From assembly GCA_050247255.1 (NCBI GenBank), contig JBFWUM010000045.1:1-32898 (forward strand): a stretch of 32,898 bases of DNA. The letters are read 5' to 3'. This document shows, in pieces, positions 1 through 8,424 of this stretch. Source of the stretch: JBFWUM01 sp050247255. GTDB lineage: Bacteria > Acidobacteriota > Vicinamibacteria > Vicinamibacterales > UBA2999. Both the position numbers and the translations under genes were made by a program. The notes beneath the pieces were generated by a model. That model worked only from the letters and a program-made list of their open reading frames with translations. It made no database searches and was not told the DNA's origin. Numbering within the stretch: position 1 is the first letter of the stretch; each line of letters opens with the position of its first letter.

Positions 1-233
1 GCCATCTGCTCGGGCATCGACAGGATCGAGGCGTCCCACGTTGCCGCCTTCTGCCGCGCCGCGTCGTTGATCGGCAGCCCGGTGTAGTCGCCGAGCTCGG
101 CGCCGGGAATGCGATGCGGCTGATCTTCATGAATCCGCGAGATCCATTCGCCGGAGATGTCGACGATTTGCGCCGACGCGGTGGCGGCGCCGGACAACAG
201 GATGATGACGAGCGCGAGCAGCTTCAGGATCAT
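1..233 (-). CDS. Small secreted protein, 3' end cut by window edge
   Basis: The first 77 residues are visible. The ATG at 233 follows a strong Shine-Dalgarno (GGAGG, about 8 nt upstream) and lies 32 bp after the preceding gene's stop. Residues 1-22 form a clear signal peptide (MILKLLALVIILLSGAATASAQ). The mature start reads IVDISGEWISRIHEDQ, then a Gly/Asp-rich stretch with LGDYTGLPIND. I recall similar secreted proteins of unknown function from acidobacterial genomes, but cannot name a family. It is the last visible gene of the nine-gene minus-strand cluster. It presumably acts in the periplasm or outside the cell; the function is unknown and the gene continues beyond position 1. Confidence 0.75.
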   Translation of the reverse strand, partial: MILKLLALVIILLSGAATASAQIVDISGEWISRIHEDQPHRIPGAELGDYTGLPINDAARQKAATWDASILSMPEQM

Positions 234-265
234 TCCGGGTCCTCCACGTACGTGCGCGGCGGTGG

Positions 266-1615
266 TCATCGCCGCCGGTACCACGTCAGGCGTTCATGGC
301 TGTTCGTCTGGTTGCTGTACTTCAATTCGGTCCACCCCATGGGAATGAGCGGGATTGCCGGCACCGGCGGCAGCGCGTCGTTGACGAACAGCCAGCCGCC
401 CCGCCGCAGCATGCGAGCGAGGTTGAGCAGTGCCAGCGACTGCTCGAAGCGGTCGTAGTAGATCAGGGTATTGGTGGCGACGATGACGTCGAACCGCGCG
501 CCGCCAGCCGGCGAAGCCGGCGCTTCGACGACGACGTCGAGATCCCGCACATCGAGCATTTGCACGACCTCCGCGCGAACGAGAACCGCCCGGCTTCTGA
601 CGCCCGGGGCCCGTGGCGTGCGGGTGGACGACACGGCGCGCCCGATCTGATCGCCAAACGCTTCCCAGTAGCGGACAAGCGGGTCGATCCACGCGGCGCC
701 TCCGGTCTGTCCCAACTCGATCTGGTAGGGCTCGCCCTGGGTCGCCCGCGACACCGCGCCGGCCAAGTGCTGATTCACGCGGGGACTCAGGTCGAAGGTC
801 GTCAGACGCAGGTCAGACGCCCGTGCCAGTCCCAGCCGAAGCAGCGAGTCGACCAGCGCAAACGGCTGAATGCTCTGGATGGGATAGATGTCGAGCCCTT
901 CACGCTTGTCGGCAACGTCGAGCCCTGGACCGACAATCGCCGCCCGGGTTACGGGCGATATCAGCCCCGCGCCTTGGAGAGCTGCCAACGCCTGCTCGAC
1001 CGCAAACCCAGGATGGATTGACGTATCGGATGACAGGCCCCGGTCGCGAAAGAGCGTCGCCAACCGCTCCTGCCTGACACTGGCCTCAACGTAGTGGCGC
1101 AGTTCTGCGGCGTACCGATCGATCAGGTCGGACACGAATGCACGCGCGCGCCGCGGCCCCGACGGGGACGATATCCGGATACCGGCTGTCGTCAGCACCT
1201 CGCGTGCGAAGGCAAGGCGGTCGCCTGGCGTTGCGACGGCGAGGCCGCGCACGAAGTCAGCGATGCGTCGGTTCACCCGCGCCCGGTGTTCCGTCAGCTG
1301 CAAGGCCACATCTCGCTCGGCCAGGCGCGGCTCGCGGGTGAAGCTGACGCCGTACAGTACGAGGTTGACAAGCGTGTCCTCCTCGCCGCGGGCGACTCGC
1401 GCGCGAGTCTCCTCGTCGTGCTGGCGCGCCCATGATGCCCAGGCGGCGCGGCGCTTCTCGACCGAGGACGACCGGAGTCCGGCCGGCCACTCGTCCTCCG
1501 CCAACTGGTCGAGGATGGGCGCGACCTGCTCGTACGGAACAACCGGACGCTGCGCTGCAGATGCCGGCGCCGCCGCGAGGAGTCCCGCGGCGGCCCACAT
1601 GGCGAAGCCCTTCAC
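266..1615 (-). CDS. Exported protein with SAM-methyltransferase-like C-terminus
   Basis: About 449 residues from the GTG at 1615, 7 bp after the upstream gene's stop. An ATG at 1600 is an alternative start, with AAGGG 7 nt before it. Either way the protein begins with a signal-peptide-like segment ending near APASAAQ. The N-terminal half is helical and Arg/Ala-rich, with no recognised domain. The C-terminal half resembles a class I methyltransferase: VGPGLD near 228-233 as a possible motif I, TTFDLSPRVN near 272-281, then FDVIVATNTLIYYD near 375-388 and a following LRRGGWLFVND strand, as in CheR/UbiE-like enzymes. The substrate is unknown. An exported SAM-dependent enzyme is odd, because SAM is cytoplasmic; the signal may act as an anchor or the fold may be repurposed. 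Membership of the envelope operon is inferred from spacing. Confidence 0.6.
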   Translation of the reverse strand: MKGFAMWAAAGLLAAAPASAAQRPVVPYEQVAPILDQLAEDEWPAGLRSSSVEKRRAAWASWARQHDEETRARVARGEEDTLVNLVLYGVSFTREPRLAERDVALQLTEHRARVNRRIADFVRGLAVATPGDRLAFAREVLTTAGIRISSPSGPRRARAFVSDLIDRYAAELRHYVEASVRQERLATLFRDRGLSSDTSIHPGFAVEQALAALQGAGLISPVTRAAIVGPGLDVADKREGLDIYPIQSIQPFALVDSLLRLGLARASDLRLTTFDLSPRVNQHLAGAVSRATQGEPYQIELGQTGGAAWIDPLVRYWEAFGDQIGRAVSSTRTPRAPGVRSRAVLVRAEVVQMLDVRDLDVVVEAPASPAGGARFDVIVATNTLIYYDRFEQSLALLNLARMLRRGGWLFVNDALPPVPAIPLIPMGWTELKYSNQTNSHERLTWYRRR

Positions 1616-1622
1616 GAGCGTG

Positions 1623-2705
1623 CTACCGCTTCTCGAACTTCTTGACCATCCTGGCCATCCCGACGTTGGCGTTCGACCACACTTCCGCCGTGTAAACACT
1701 GCCCTGCCCGTCAACGGCGAGCGCTACGGCGGCGCTGGTCTGGGTCGCGTCGGGATTCGGCTCCGGATCGGGGATGAAGGCGGTCACCGTGCCGTCCCGC
1801 GCGCTGCCGATGCGGACGCCGCGCCTGAATCGGGGATTGTTCCGCGAGTTCGACTGCGTGTCGGCGACGTAGATCGTGTCGTCCGCGGTGATCAGGATGG
1901 TCTCCGGACGGCCGAACTGCCGCCACGTATCGAGCAGCGTCCCGTCCTGGTCGAAGATCTGGATGCGGTTGTTGCCGCGGTCGGACACGAACAGCCGGCC
2001 GCGCGAATCGATGGCAATCCCGTGCGGCACGCTGAACTGGCCAGGGCCTGCGCCTGTTGTCCCCCACGACTTGATGAACGTGCCGTTCTTGTCGAACCTG
2101 GCAATGCGGTGCACACCGGCACCGCGGTGTCCGTCGGACACGAAGACGTCACCGTTGTCGCCGACCACCACACCGGTCGGGCCGATGAAGTGCTCCGGGT
2201 CGCTGCCGGCGACGCCCTTGGTGCCAATCGTGGTGAGCACTGTGCCGTCCGGGGCGAGCTTGACCACCGTGAGGCCGCTGCCATCCCTGGCAGACACGTC
2301 GGCTACCCAGACGGATCCGTCGGCCATGAAGTCCCAGCCGTGCGGCTCGACGAATAGTCCATCACCGTAGCCACGGATCAGCGTCCGGCCGGTCGGGTCG
2401 AGCACCAGGATCGGCGGATTGGCCCGCTGCAGCAGCAGCATGTTGCCGGTCGTCTGGTCGAAGTGAATTCCAACGACCTGCCGCTCCGGCCAGGTCGGCG
2501 GCGTCGAGGTGGTGGCGGTGACTGGTGCCCAGTTCTCGACCAGGTGATAGGGATTGGGATGAGCATTCGGATCCGGCCCGACATACGGCACCGGCGGCGG
2601 CCCGGCCGCCCGGCCCCGCGCGGGGGCCTGCGCCGAAAGGCCGAGGCCCGCGGTTGCCACGAGGGCAACCGCGGCAACCACGGAGGAGAGGGCGAGGCGA
2701 TTCAT
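1623..2705 (-). CDS. Secreted NHL/PAL-like six-bladed propeller protein
   Basis: 360 residues from the ATG at 2705. CAGGG lies 9 nt upstream, and the gene begins 14 bp after the TonB-receptor stop. An in-frame ATG at 2714 is less well placed. Residues 1-26 are a signal peptide. The remainder consists of NHL-type blades with the recurring pattern hydrophobic-D-x-x-G-x-(L/V)-(F/Y)-V-(S/A)-D, for example GIAIDSRGRLFVSDRGNNRIQIFD and VVGDNGDVFVSDGHRG. The family includes the lyase domain of peptidylglycine amidating enzymes (PAL) and many bacterial propellers of unknown activity. Enzymatic function cannot be inferred here. Its place directly after the TonB receptor suggests a periplasmic or surface partner. 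Confidence 0.85.
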   Translation of the reverse strand: MNRLALSSVVAAVALVATAGLGLSAQAPARGRAAGPPPVPYVGPDPNAHPNPYHLVENWAPVTATTSTPPTWPERQVVGIHFDQTTGNMLLLQRANPPILVLDPTGRTLIRGYGDGLFVEPHGWDFMADGSVWVADVSARDGSGLTVVKLAPDGTVLTTIGTKGVAGSDPEHFIGPTGVVVGDNGDVFVSDGHRGAGVHRIARFDKNGTFIKSWGTTGAGPGQFSVPHGIAIDSRGRLFVSDRGNNRIQIFDQDGTLLDTWRQFGRPETILITADDTIYVADTQSNSRNNPRFRRGVRIGSARDGTVTAFIPDPEPNPDATQTSAAVALAVDGQGSVYTAEVWSNANVGMARMVKKFEKR

Positions 2706-2719
2706 CGGCGGCATCCCTG

Positions 2720-5700
2720 TCAGAAGTCGAACTGCACGCTGAACTTCACGAAGCGCGGCTGCAGGATCGACTGCGGCCGCCGCCAGACGGCGTAGTTCGC
2801 GTTCTCGGTCAGCACGGTGTTGTTGTTGAGCACGTTGAACAGATCGACATTCAGCGAGGTGCGGCGCGCGCTGCCGAAGCTCCTGGCGATGCGCACGTCG
2901 AGGTTGTTCAGCCGCTCGCCATACATCTCCCCCGGCGCGACCAGGTTGACCGTCGCATTGGCCGCGCCCCCCGAGAGGTTGCGTCCGAGCGACGGGGCGA
3001 TGACAGCGTTGGTCGCCGTGTAGTTGGCGGCCAGCGCGACGCCGGGCGTGCTCGAGAACGACGCGCTCGTCTGGATGTTGACCTTCGGGATCGTGTAGGA
3101 ACCGAAGCCCTTGAACTGCGTGAGGAATCCGCTGTTCGTCTGGCAGTACGGCACTTTCGTCGGGCTGGTCGGCAGCGACACGCTGCCGCTCTGGCCGACG
3201 GCGTCCGTGCCCCACAGCGCCTCAGGCGCCTGGCTGGTCACCGCGCACATGTCGGTGACCGTCCGGCCGGTGCTCATCCCGGCCTGGAGCAGCACACCCC
3301 GCGTCAGCCGGACGTTGAGCCCGAGGTCGATACCGTTCCAATGCTCGATCGTCTTGCCGTAGTTGTCGGCGAAGGTGATGAAGTTGTTCACCTGCCCGAC
3401 CTTGTCGGGATTGAGGTTGTACAGGTTCTCGATCACGTAGCCGCCGCCACCAGGCAACCGCGAGTCGGCCGGCGCCGTGACGTTGAACGCCGAGTAGTCC
3501 CCGCTGCCGGTGGCGATGTTGTCGATGGCGATGAAGTTGCCGTACCAGCGGCGGAAGTAGCCGACGTCGACGGATACGCGGTCGACGACCTGGCGCTGCG
3601 CACTGGCCGAGAACTCCCAGTTGTAGCCTCGCTTGTTCCAACCGCGCAGGATGTCCGGGTCGACCGTCGCGCTTGGCACCGGCTTGCCGAAGTTGGCGTT
3701 CGACATCGCCCCGCACTCCGCGTTCGCCGAGGGACTAGCGAGGTCGCAGTCGGGCGTGAAGTTGCCGCGCCGAGGATCACCTGCGGGATAGAAGTTGTCG
3801 TTCCATGAACGCGTAACGCTGTTGCCGGTCAGACTGATGGGGTTCATTCCGTCGCCGAACAGCCCCTGCAGCCCCATCGACAGCATGTACTTGTTCAGGG
3901 AGACCTTCACCGCCGTCTTGCCGTCGCCAAACAAGTCATACGCGACGCCGAGCCGCGTCGTGACGTCCTTCCAGCTCACCCAGTCGGTCCTGGAGAAGGT
4001 CGTGTCGCGGTCCGGCGTGTACTGTGATGGTCCCAGGTGCTGCTCCGGGAAGTAGTTGGCGAAGTAGTCGAACCGCATGCCCAGGTTCATCGTCAGGCGG
4101 GCGATCGTCCACTTGTCCTGCACGTAGATCCCGAGGTCCGGGCTCATGATCGAGGTCGTCGTGAACGGCGTCGAACGCTGGGTGATCTGGTTCGGGACGC
4201 CATTGTTGAAGCGGTAGCTGAGGTTGTAGTTGTTGTCGCCGACCCTCAGCTCGCGCTTGCCCCACTGGTTGTTGAACCCGACCTTGAATGCGTGCGTGCC
4301 GGTGATGTAAGACGCTGAGGCGCGCGAGTTCCACACTTCATTGATCGCGTCGGGGCCAAGCCCGCCACCGTTGGCATTGGTCGCGCCGCGGTACACCATG
4401 CCGGTGGACTGCTCCGACACGCCGATCAGCTCCGGGTACGGCAGTTTGTAGCGCCAGTTCTCGGGGTGATACGAACCGCCGGCTTCGAGCAGCAGCCGAT
4501 TCGTCGCCGGTGACGACCACGTGACCTGGGTCAAATCGGCGTACGGATACTCGTTGGCGGAAATGCCCTCGGGTGAGGTCGCCGGCGTCAGCCGGCGCTG
4601 GCACCAGCAGCGCGTCTGCTTGTCGTAGAAGAAGCTGACCTTGTTCTTGACGCTCGCCTGCCAGGTCAGGCGGAGGTTCAGGCTGGTCTGGGTACCGTGG
4701 TTGTACGCGGGACGATCGAGGTCCGGCGCATAGGTCCAGGCGGCCGTGCCTTCATTGAGGTTGTAGAACCCGCCCGAGTAGGTGTCCTGCCCGTTCGCGC
4801 GGCCGGCGGCGTAGAACCAGAGCCGGTCGCGAAGAATCGGACCGCCGCCGCTTGGATTGACGTCCCAGAGCTTGCGTAACGACGTGGGCGTCTGCAGTCC
4901 CCGGGCGCGTAACTCGTCGGTCAGGTTGCTACCGGCGAAGTGCTCGTTCGTGCCGCTGGCGAAGAGCGTTCCACGGAACGTGTTCCCGCCTTCCCGTGGG
5001 ATGACGTTCAACCGCACGCCGCCGGTCGACTGCTCCGCCGAGCCGGCGGCCACGTCCAGCGTCACTTCCTGTGCGCTCCCCATGTTGATCAGGTAACCGC
5101 TGTACTGGCTCGAGCCTTCCGCGTTGTTGGTCGACAGCCCATCGAGCATCACCCGCTGATCGGTCGTGCGGCCGCCGTGCGCCGTCAGGAAGACGTGGTC
5201 GATCGCGTTGGTCCCGCCAACGTCCGCACGGTTGTTCGTCGTCACCCCAGGCACCAGCGCCCCGACGGCGAAGTGGGTGCGCGACGTCGGGATGGCGTCG
5301 ATCACTTCCTTGCTGAGCACGCGCTGCTGCGTGACACTCTGGATGTCCACCGTCGGCGCCTCGCCCGTGACGGTCACCGTCTCCTCAATCGCACCGACGC
5401 GCAACTCCGCATTGACATTGGCGACGAAGGAGCCACTGAGCTCAATCCCCTCCCGGCGAACGGTGCTGAAGCCAGGGAGCGTGAAAGTGACCGTGTAGCT
5501 GCCCGGTCGCAGGTCGACGATCTGGTACTGCCCCGATCCATCGGTGGCCACGGAGCGAACCTTCTCGATCAATGCCGGGCTGGCGGCCTCGACCGTCACG
5601 CCTGGAAGCACGCCGCCGGACGCGTCCCTGACGACGCCCGCGATCGAGGCCTGGGCGTACGCCAGGGCCGGCACCATCACCAACGCGACCGCCATGCAGG

Positions 5701-5722
5701 CGAGCCGTGTTACTGCACGCAT
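2720..5722 (-). CDS. TonB-dependent receptor, Oar-like, with carboxypeptidase-regulatory domain
   Basis: 1000 residues from the ATG at 5722, with a consensus AGGAGG at 5729-5734. Signal peptide 1-24 (ends ALAYAQ). Residues about 26-105 form a carboxypeptidase-regulatory beta-sandwich (SIAGVVRDASGGVLPGVTVE, later GSYTVTFTLPGF). A plug domain follows (EETVTVTGEAPTVD, then VMLDGLSTNN), then a long beta-barrel ending in the aromatic outer-membrane signature QFDF. This is the architecture of the large acidobacterial and Bacteroidetes Oar/SusC-like importers, which move bulky substrates with TonB-ExbBD energy. No dedicated TonB or SusD gene is adjacent. The substrate is not evident; the flanking oxidative-looking exported proteins may process it. 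Confidence 0.93.
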   Translation of the reverse strand: MRAVTRLACMAVALVMVPALAYAQASIAGVVRDASGGVLPGVTVEAASPALIEKVRSVATDGSGQYQIVDLRPGSYTVTFTLPGFSTVRREGIELSGSFVANVNAELRVGAIEETVTVTGEAPTVDIQSVTQQRVLSKEVIDAIPTSRTHFAVGALVPGVTTNNRADVGGTNAIDHVFLTAHGGRTTDQRVMLDGLSTNNAEGSSQYSGYLINMGSAQEVTLDVAAGSAEQSTGGVRLNVIPREGGNTFRGTLFASGTNEHFAGSNLTDELRARGLQTPTSLRKLWDVNPSGGGPILRDRLWFYAAGRANGQDTYSGGFYNLNEGTAAWTYAPDLDRPAYNHGTQTSLNLRLTWQASVKNKVSFFYDKQTRCWCQRRLTPATSPEGISANEYPYADLTQVTWSSPATNRLLLEAGGSYHPENWRYKLPYPELIGVSEQSTGMVYRGATNANGGGLGPDAINEVWNSRASASYITGTHAFKVGFNNQWGKRELRVGDNNYNLSYRFNNGVPNQITQRSTPFTTTSIMSPDLGIYVQDKWTIARLTMNLGMRFDYFANYFPEQHLGPSQYTPDRDTTFSRTDWVSWKDVTTRLGVAYDLFGDGKTAVKVSLNKYMLSMGLQGLFGDGMNPISLTGNSVTRSWNDNFYPAGDPRRGNFTPDCDLASPSANAECGAMSNANFGKPVPSATVDPDILRGWNKRGYNWEFSASAQRQVVDRVSVDVGYFRRWYGNFIAIDNIATGSGDYSAFNVTAPADSRLPGGGGYVIENLYNLNPDKVGQVNNFITFADNYGKTIEHWNGIDLGLNVRLTRGVLLQAGMSTGRTVTDMCAVTSQAPEALWGTDAVGQSGSVSLPTSPTKVPYCQTNSGFLTQFKGFGSYTIPKVNIQTSASFSSTPGVALAANYTATNAVIAPSLGRNLSGGAANATVNLVAPGEMYGERLNNLDVRIARSFGSARRTSLNVDLFNVLNNNTVLTENANYAVWRRPQSILQPRFVKFSVQFDF

Positions 5723-5739
5723 TCACTACCTCCTCTGAA

Positions 5740-6171
5740 CTACCGATGCCGGGGGTCACGGGTCAGCACGACCCGCTGTAAACGTTCCGCATCCGCCGGC
5801 AGCTCCGTGGCTCCCGGCGGTACGTTGTTCGAGCGAAGAAGAAAGGCGATGAGGTCGACGCTCTCCGTCTGGGTGAGCGTGCCGGGACGATCGAAGGGCA
5901 TGCCGGTGCGGATCCGCTCCTCGAGGCGGGCCAGCGTGGCGTCCCGCCACAGGTCGAAGAACTCGTCGCCCTCGAGGGCCGGATACTCGGCTTCCGCGTT
6001 CCCGGAGAGATCGCTGCCATGGCACCGCGCGCAGTGGCGCAGATAGGCGATGGAGCCCCGCTCCGCCTGCGCCTCGGTGTACACGCCCGACCAGACGTCG
6101 ACGGGCTGCTGCCCGTGCAGCTGGAAGACCGCGGCCACGAGCCAGGCCAGGGCGACGAGTGCTCTAGTCAC
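5740..6171 (-). CDS. Small exported monohaem cytochrome c
   Basis: About 143 residues from a GTG at 6171 that overlaps the end of the upstream cytochrome gene by 8 bp. Upstream extension in the same frame (to 6204) adds an unlikely MCCRWPS leader. The N-terminal hydrophobic segment (VTRALVALAWLVAAVFQLHGQQ) is a signal peptide. The haem-binding motif CARCH is near residues 47-51 (RHCARCHGSDLSGN), and GMPFDRPG near the middle supplies a plausible distal methionine. It closely resembles the upstream cytochrome around (W)SGVYTEAQAERG, so the two are likely old tandem duplicates. Role: periplasmic electron carrier; partners are inferred only from position. Confidence 0.83.
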   Translation of the reverse strand: MTRALVALAWLVAAVFQLHGQQPVDVWSGVYTEAQAERGSIAYLRHCARCHGSDLSGNAEAEYPALEGDEFFDLWRDATLARLEERIRTGMPFDRPGTLTQTESVDLIAFLLRSNNVPPGATELPADAERLQRVVLTRDPRHR

Positions 6172-6913
6172 ACGCCCCGCCAACGACGGCCAGCGACAGC
6201 ACATCGAGTCGCTGGTCAGCCGTCGTCTTGTCGAGCAGTCCGCGCACTTCCACGCGCTTCCCGGGTTGGGGGCGGAAGCGGGCGGTGTCGAGGAGCGCGA
6301 TGGTGGTGGTCCCAGGCGACGCGGCGGCCGAATCCGCGAGATTGGCCGGAGTCGGCGTCTCGTCCCTCGTCGGGACTGGCGCCGTGGCCTGGGTCAGGGT
6401 CCACCTGCTGGTGTCAGCCTGAACCAGGCATCCGACGACGCGTACAAGGCCGAAGTTCGGCACTTCCCTGACGGTGCCGGGCTTGTGCGCGATTGGTATG
6501 CCGTCGAGTCCGGTGGCCGCCAGGTCGCGCGGGCCTGAGGGAAATCCGTTCTGCGACAGGATGTACGCCAGGACGTCGAGGTAGTCCTCCTGGCGCAGCG
6601 TCCCAGGGGCGTCCTGGGGCATGGTGCCCTGGATCTTGCTGAGCAGGCTGGCCAGCGGCTTCTCTTCGAAGTCGAGCCAGAACCGATCGGCCTTGAGCGG
6701 CGGCGCGCCGCGACGCCCGGTGCCGCCAACCAGAGCCTCACCATGGCAGCGGAGGCAGGACTGCTCATAGAGCGCCTTGCCCCGGGCCGCCTGCGCATCG
6801 GAGTACACGCCCGCCCAGATGCGAGTATCGGCCGGCGTCTGCTGGCCCGCGCCTGCCGCGGTGATCGAGGCAAAGACCGCAACGAACAGCCCGAGGCCGA
6901 TCATCAGCCTCAT
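6164..6913 (-). CDS. Exported monohaem cytochrome c with C-terminal extension
   Basis: 249 residues; the ATG at 6913 overlaps the ankyrin gene's stop as ATGA. Signal peptide 1-23. WAGVYSDAQAARGKALYEQSCLRCHGEAL carries the CxxCH motif at about 53-57, and GTMPQDAPGTL provides a probable axial methionine. The cytochrome fold ends near residue 130. The remaining 120 residues (PNFGLVRVVGCLVQADTSRWTLTQATAPVPT... FRPQPGKRVEVRGLLDK) look like a small OB- or beta-type domain not present in the downstream paralogue. Likely a periplasmic redox protein that may dock through its extra domain. Confidence 0.87.
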   Translation of the reverse strand: MRLMIGLGLFVAVFASITAAGAGQQTPADTRIWAGVYSDAQAARGKALYEQSCLRCHGEALVGGTGRRGAPPLKADRFWLDFEEKPLASLLSKIQGTMPQDAPGTLRQEDYLDVLAYILSQNGFPSGPRDLAATGLDGIPIAHKPGTVREVPNFGLVRVVGCLVQADTSRWTLTQATAPVPTRDETPTPANLADSAAASPGTTTIALLDTARFRPQPGKRVEVRGLLDKTTADQRLDVLSLAVVGGACD

Positions 6914-8409
6914 TGACGCAGGCTCTGAAACAGGGCGACGGCTTCGTCGTTGCCAACGGCGGCGGCGAGGTCAGCGGGCGTCCGACCGGCCTTGTCCTTG
7001 GCGTCGATCCGGGCGCCGCGGGCGACCAGGAACTTCACGACGTTGATCGACGGCACCGTCGAGACACCCTCGTTGTCGCCTCGCTCGGGACCGTAACCCC
7101 GCATCATCGCGCCATGGAGTGCCGTCTGGCCAAGGTCGTTGAAGCCGTTGATGTCCATGCCGAGGTCGAGCAGCATGGTCATGGCTTCGATCGACTCAGC
7201 CTCGCTGCCGAGACTGCCGATGCGCCGCCAGTTCAGCCCGGCGACGATCGCGAGTGCCGTCGAGCGCTGGGCATTACGCACGAACGGATCGGCGCCGGCG
7301 TCGAGCAGGAGTCGCATCAACTCCACGTCGGACGTGGACGCGGCTTTCATGAATGCCGTGGCGCCGGCCGTCAGGTTGGGGTTGCCGGCGGTGTCGTACT
7401 TCGGCGGGCGCACGCGATCGGTCAGGCGGGCGTTCACGTCCGGCTTCCGGGCCAGGATGAACTTGACCAGATCGACCGCGCTCATCCTTCCGGATGGCTT
7501 TGGCGTCGGCCGGTTCATCGAGTATTCGTAGGTGTTCATATCCACGGCCGCATAGAGCGGCGTCCGGCCGCTGATATCCGCAGTGTTGAGGCCCGCGCCC
7601 CGTTCGAGCAGCAGCGCGGCGACGTCGTAGTTGCCGCTGAGCGTAGCGAGGATGACCGGCGTGAAGCCGTCCGGGTCCCTGGCATCCAGGTCAGCGCCGG
7701 CATCCGCGAGCGCCGCGACGGCATCGGGGGCGTTCTGCCGCGCGGCGAAGTGCACCGCCGTCAGTCCGCCCTTCGGGAAGGTGACGTGCACGCCCTGCTG
7801 TCCCACGTCGGCCGCCGCCCGCTGACGCGGCGGCGCGCCATCCAGCACCCGCGAGGGCAGATTGACGTCGGCGCCCGCTTCCACGAGGACGCGCACGACG
7901 TCGCCATGATTCTCGGCGGCAGCCAGCATGAGCGCCGTCTGTTCCTGCCAGCCCTCGCGCGCGTCAACGTTCGCGCCGCGGGCCAGCAGGGCGCGCACCA
8001 GCCGGACGTTCCCGGTGCGCGCCGCGGCCATCAACACCGAGTAGCCTTCGGGTGTCACGGCATTCGGATTGGCCCCGGCATTGAGCAGCAGCTCGCCGAG
8101 GGCGGCGTCGCCGCGGTCCGCGGCCACGCGCAGCGGCACGACGCCGTAGCGGTTTGCTGCATCGACCGGGGCGCCGGCCTTCAACAACTCGGCGACCAGC
8201 GCGGTGTCACCGTGATGGACCGCCCAGTGGAGCGCCGTCGAGCCGTCGGCGGCTGCCGCCGTGGTGTCGGCACCGCGGCGGAGCAGGTCGCGCGCCGCCG
8301 TCGTGTTTCGGCTCCTGACCGCATCGACCAGCGCGGTCTGCGCCGCGGCCGCCGACGCCCACGCCAGCAGCACGGCGCCGGAGATCGTGAGTGTGCGTGT
8401 GATGCTCAT
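6910..8409 (-). CDS. Exported ankyrin-repeat protein
   Basis: 499 residues. The ATG at 8409 is preceded by AGAGG 6-7 nt upstream. Signal peptide 1-23 (ends ASAAAAQ). About ten ankyrin repeats follow, with repeated cores such as DGSTALHWAVHHGDTALVAELLKAGAPVDAANR, EGYSVLMAAARTGNVRLVRALL and GQTALHGAMMRGYG. An atypical insert (near residues 300-350) and a C-terminal repeat KAGRTPADLAAAVGNDEAVALFQSLRQ are also visible. Ankyrin stacks bind proteins; a periplasmic version next to c-type cytochromes and a DUF1552 protein may be a scaffold. The start codon of the next gene overlaps its stop, so translation of the two is probably coupled. Confidence 0.92.
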   Translation of the reverse strand: MSITRTLTISGAVLLAWASAAAAQTALVDAVRSRNTTAARDLLRRGADTTAAAADGSTALHWAVHHGDTALVAELLKAGAPVDAANRYGVVPLRVAADRGDAALGELLLNAGANPNAVTPEGYSVLMAAARTGNVRLVRALLARGANVDAREGWQEQTALMLAAAENHGDVVRVLVEAGADVNLPSRVLDGAPPRQRAAADVGQQGVHVTFPKGGLTAVHFAARQNAPDAVAALADAGADLDARDPDGFTPVILATLSGNYDVAALLLERGAGLNTADISGRTPLYAAVDMNTYEYSMNRPTPKPSGRMSAVDLVKFILARKPDVNARLTDRVRPPKYDTAGNPNLTAGATAFMKAASTSDVELMRLLLDAGADPFVRNAQRSTALAIVAGLNWRRIGSLGSEAESIEAMTMLLDLGMDINGFNDLGQTALHGAMMRGYGPERGDNEGVSTVPSINVVKFLVARGARIDAKDKAGRTPADLAAAVGNDEAVALFQSLRQ

Positions 8410-8424
8410 CTCGTCACCTCTCTG

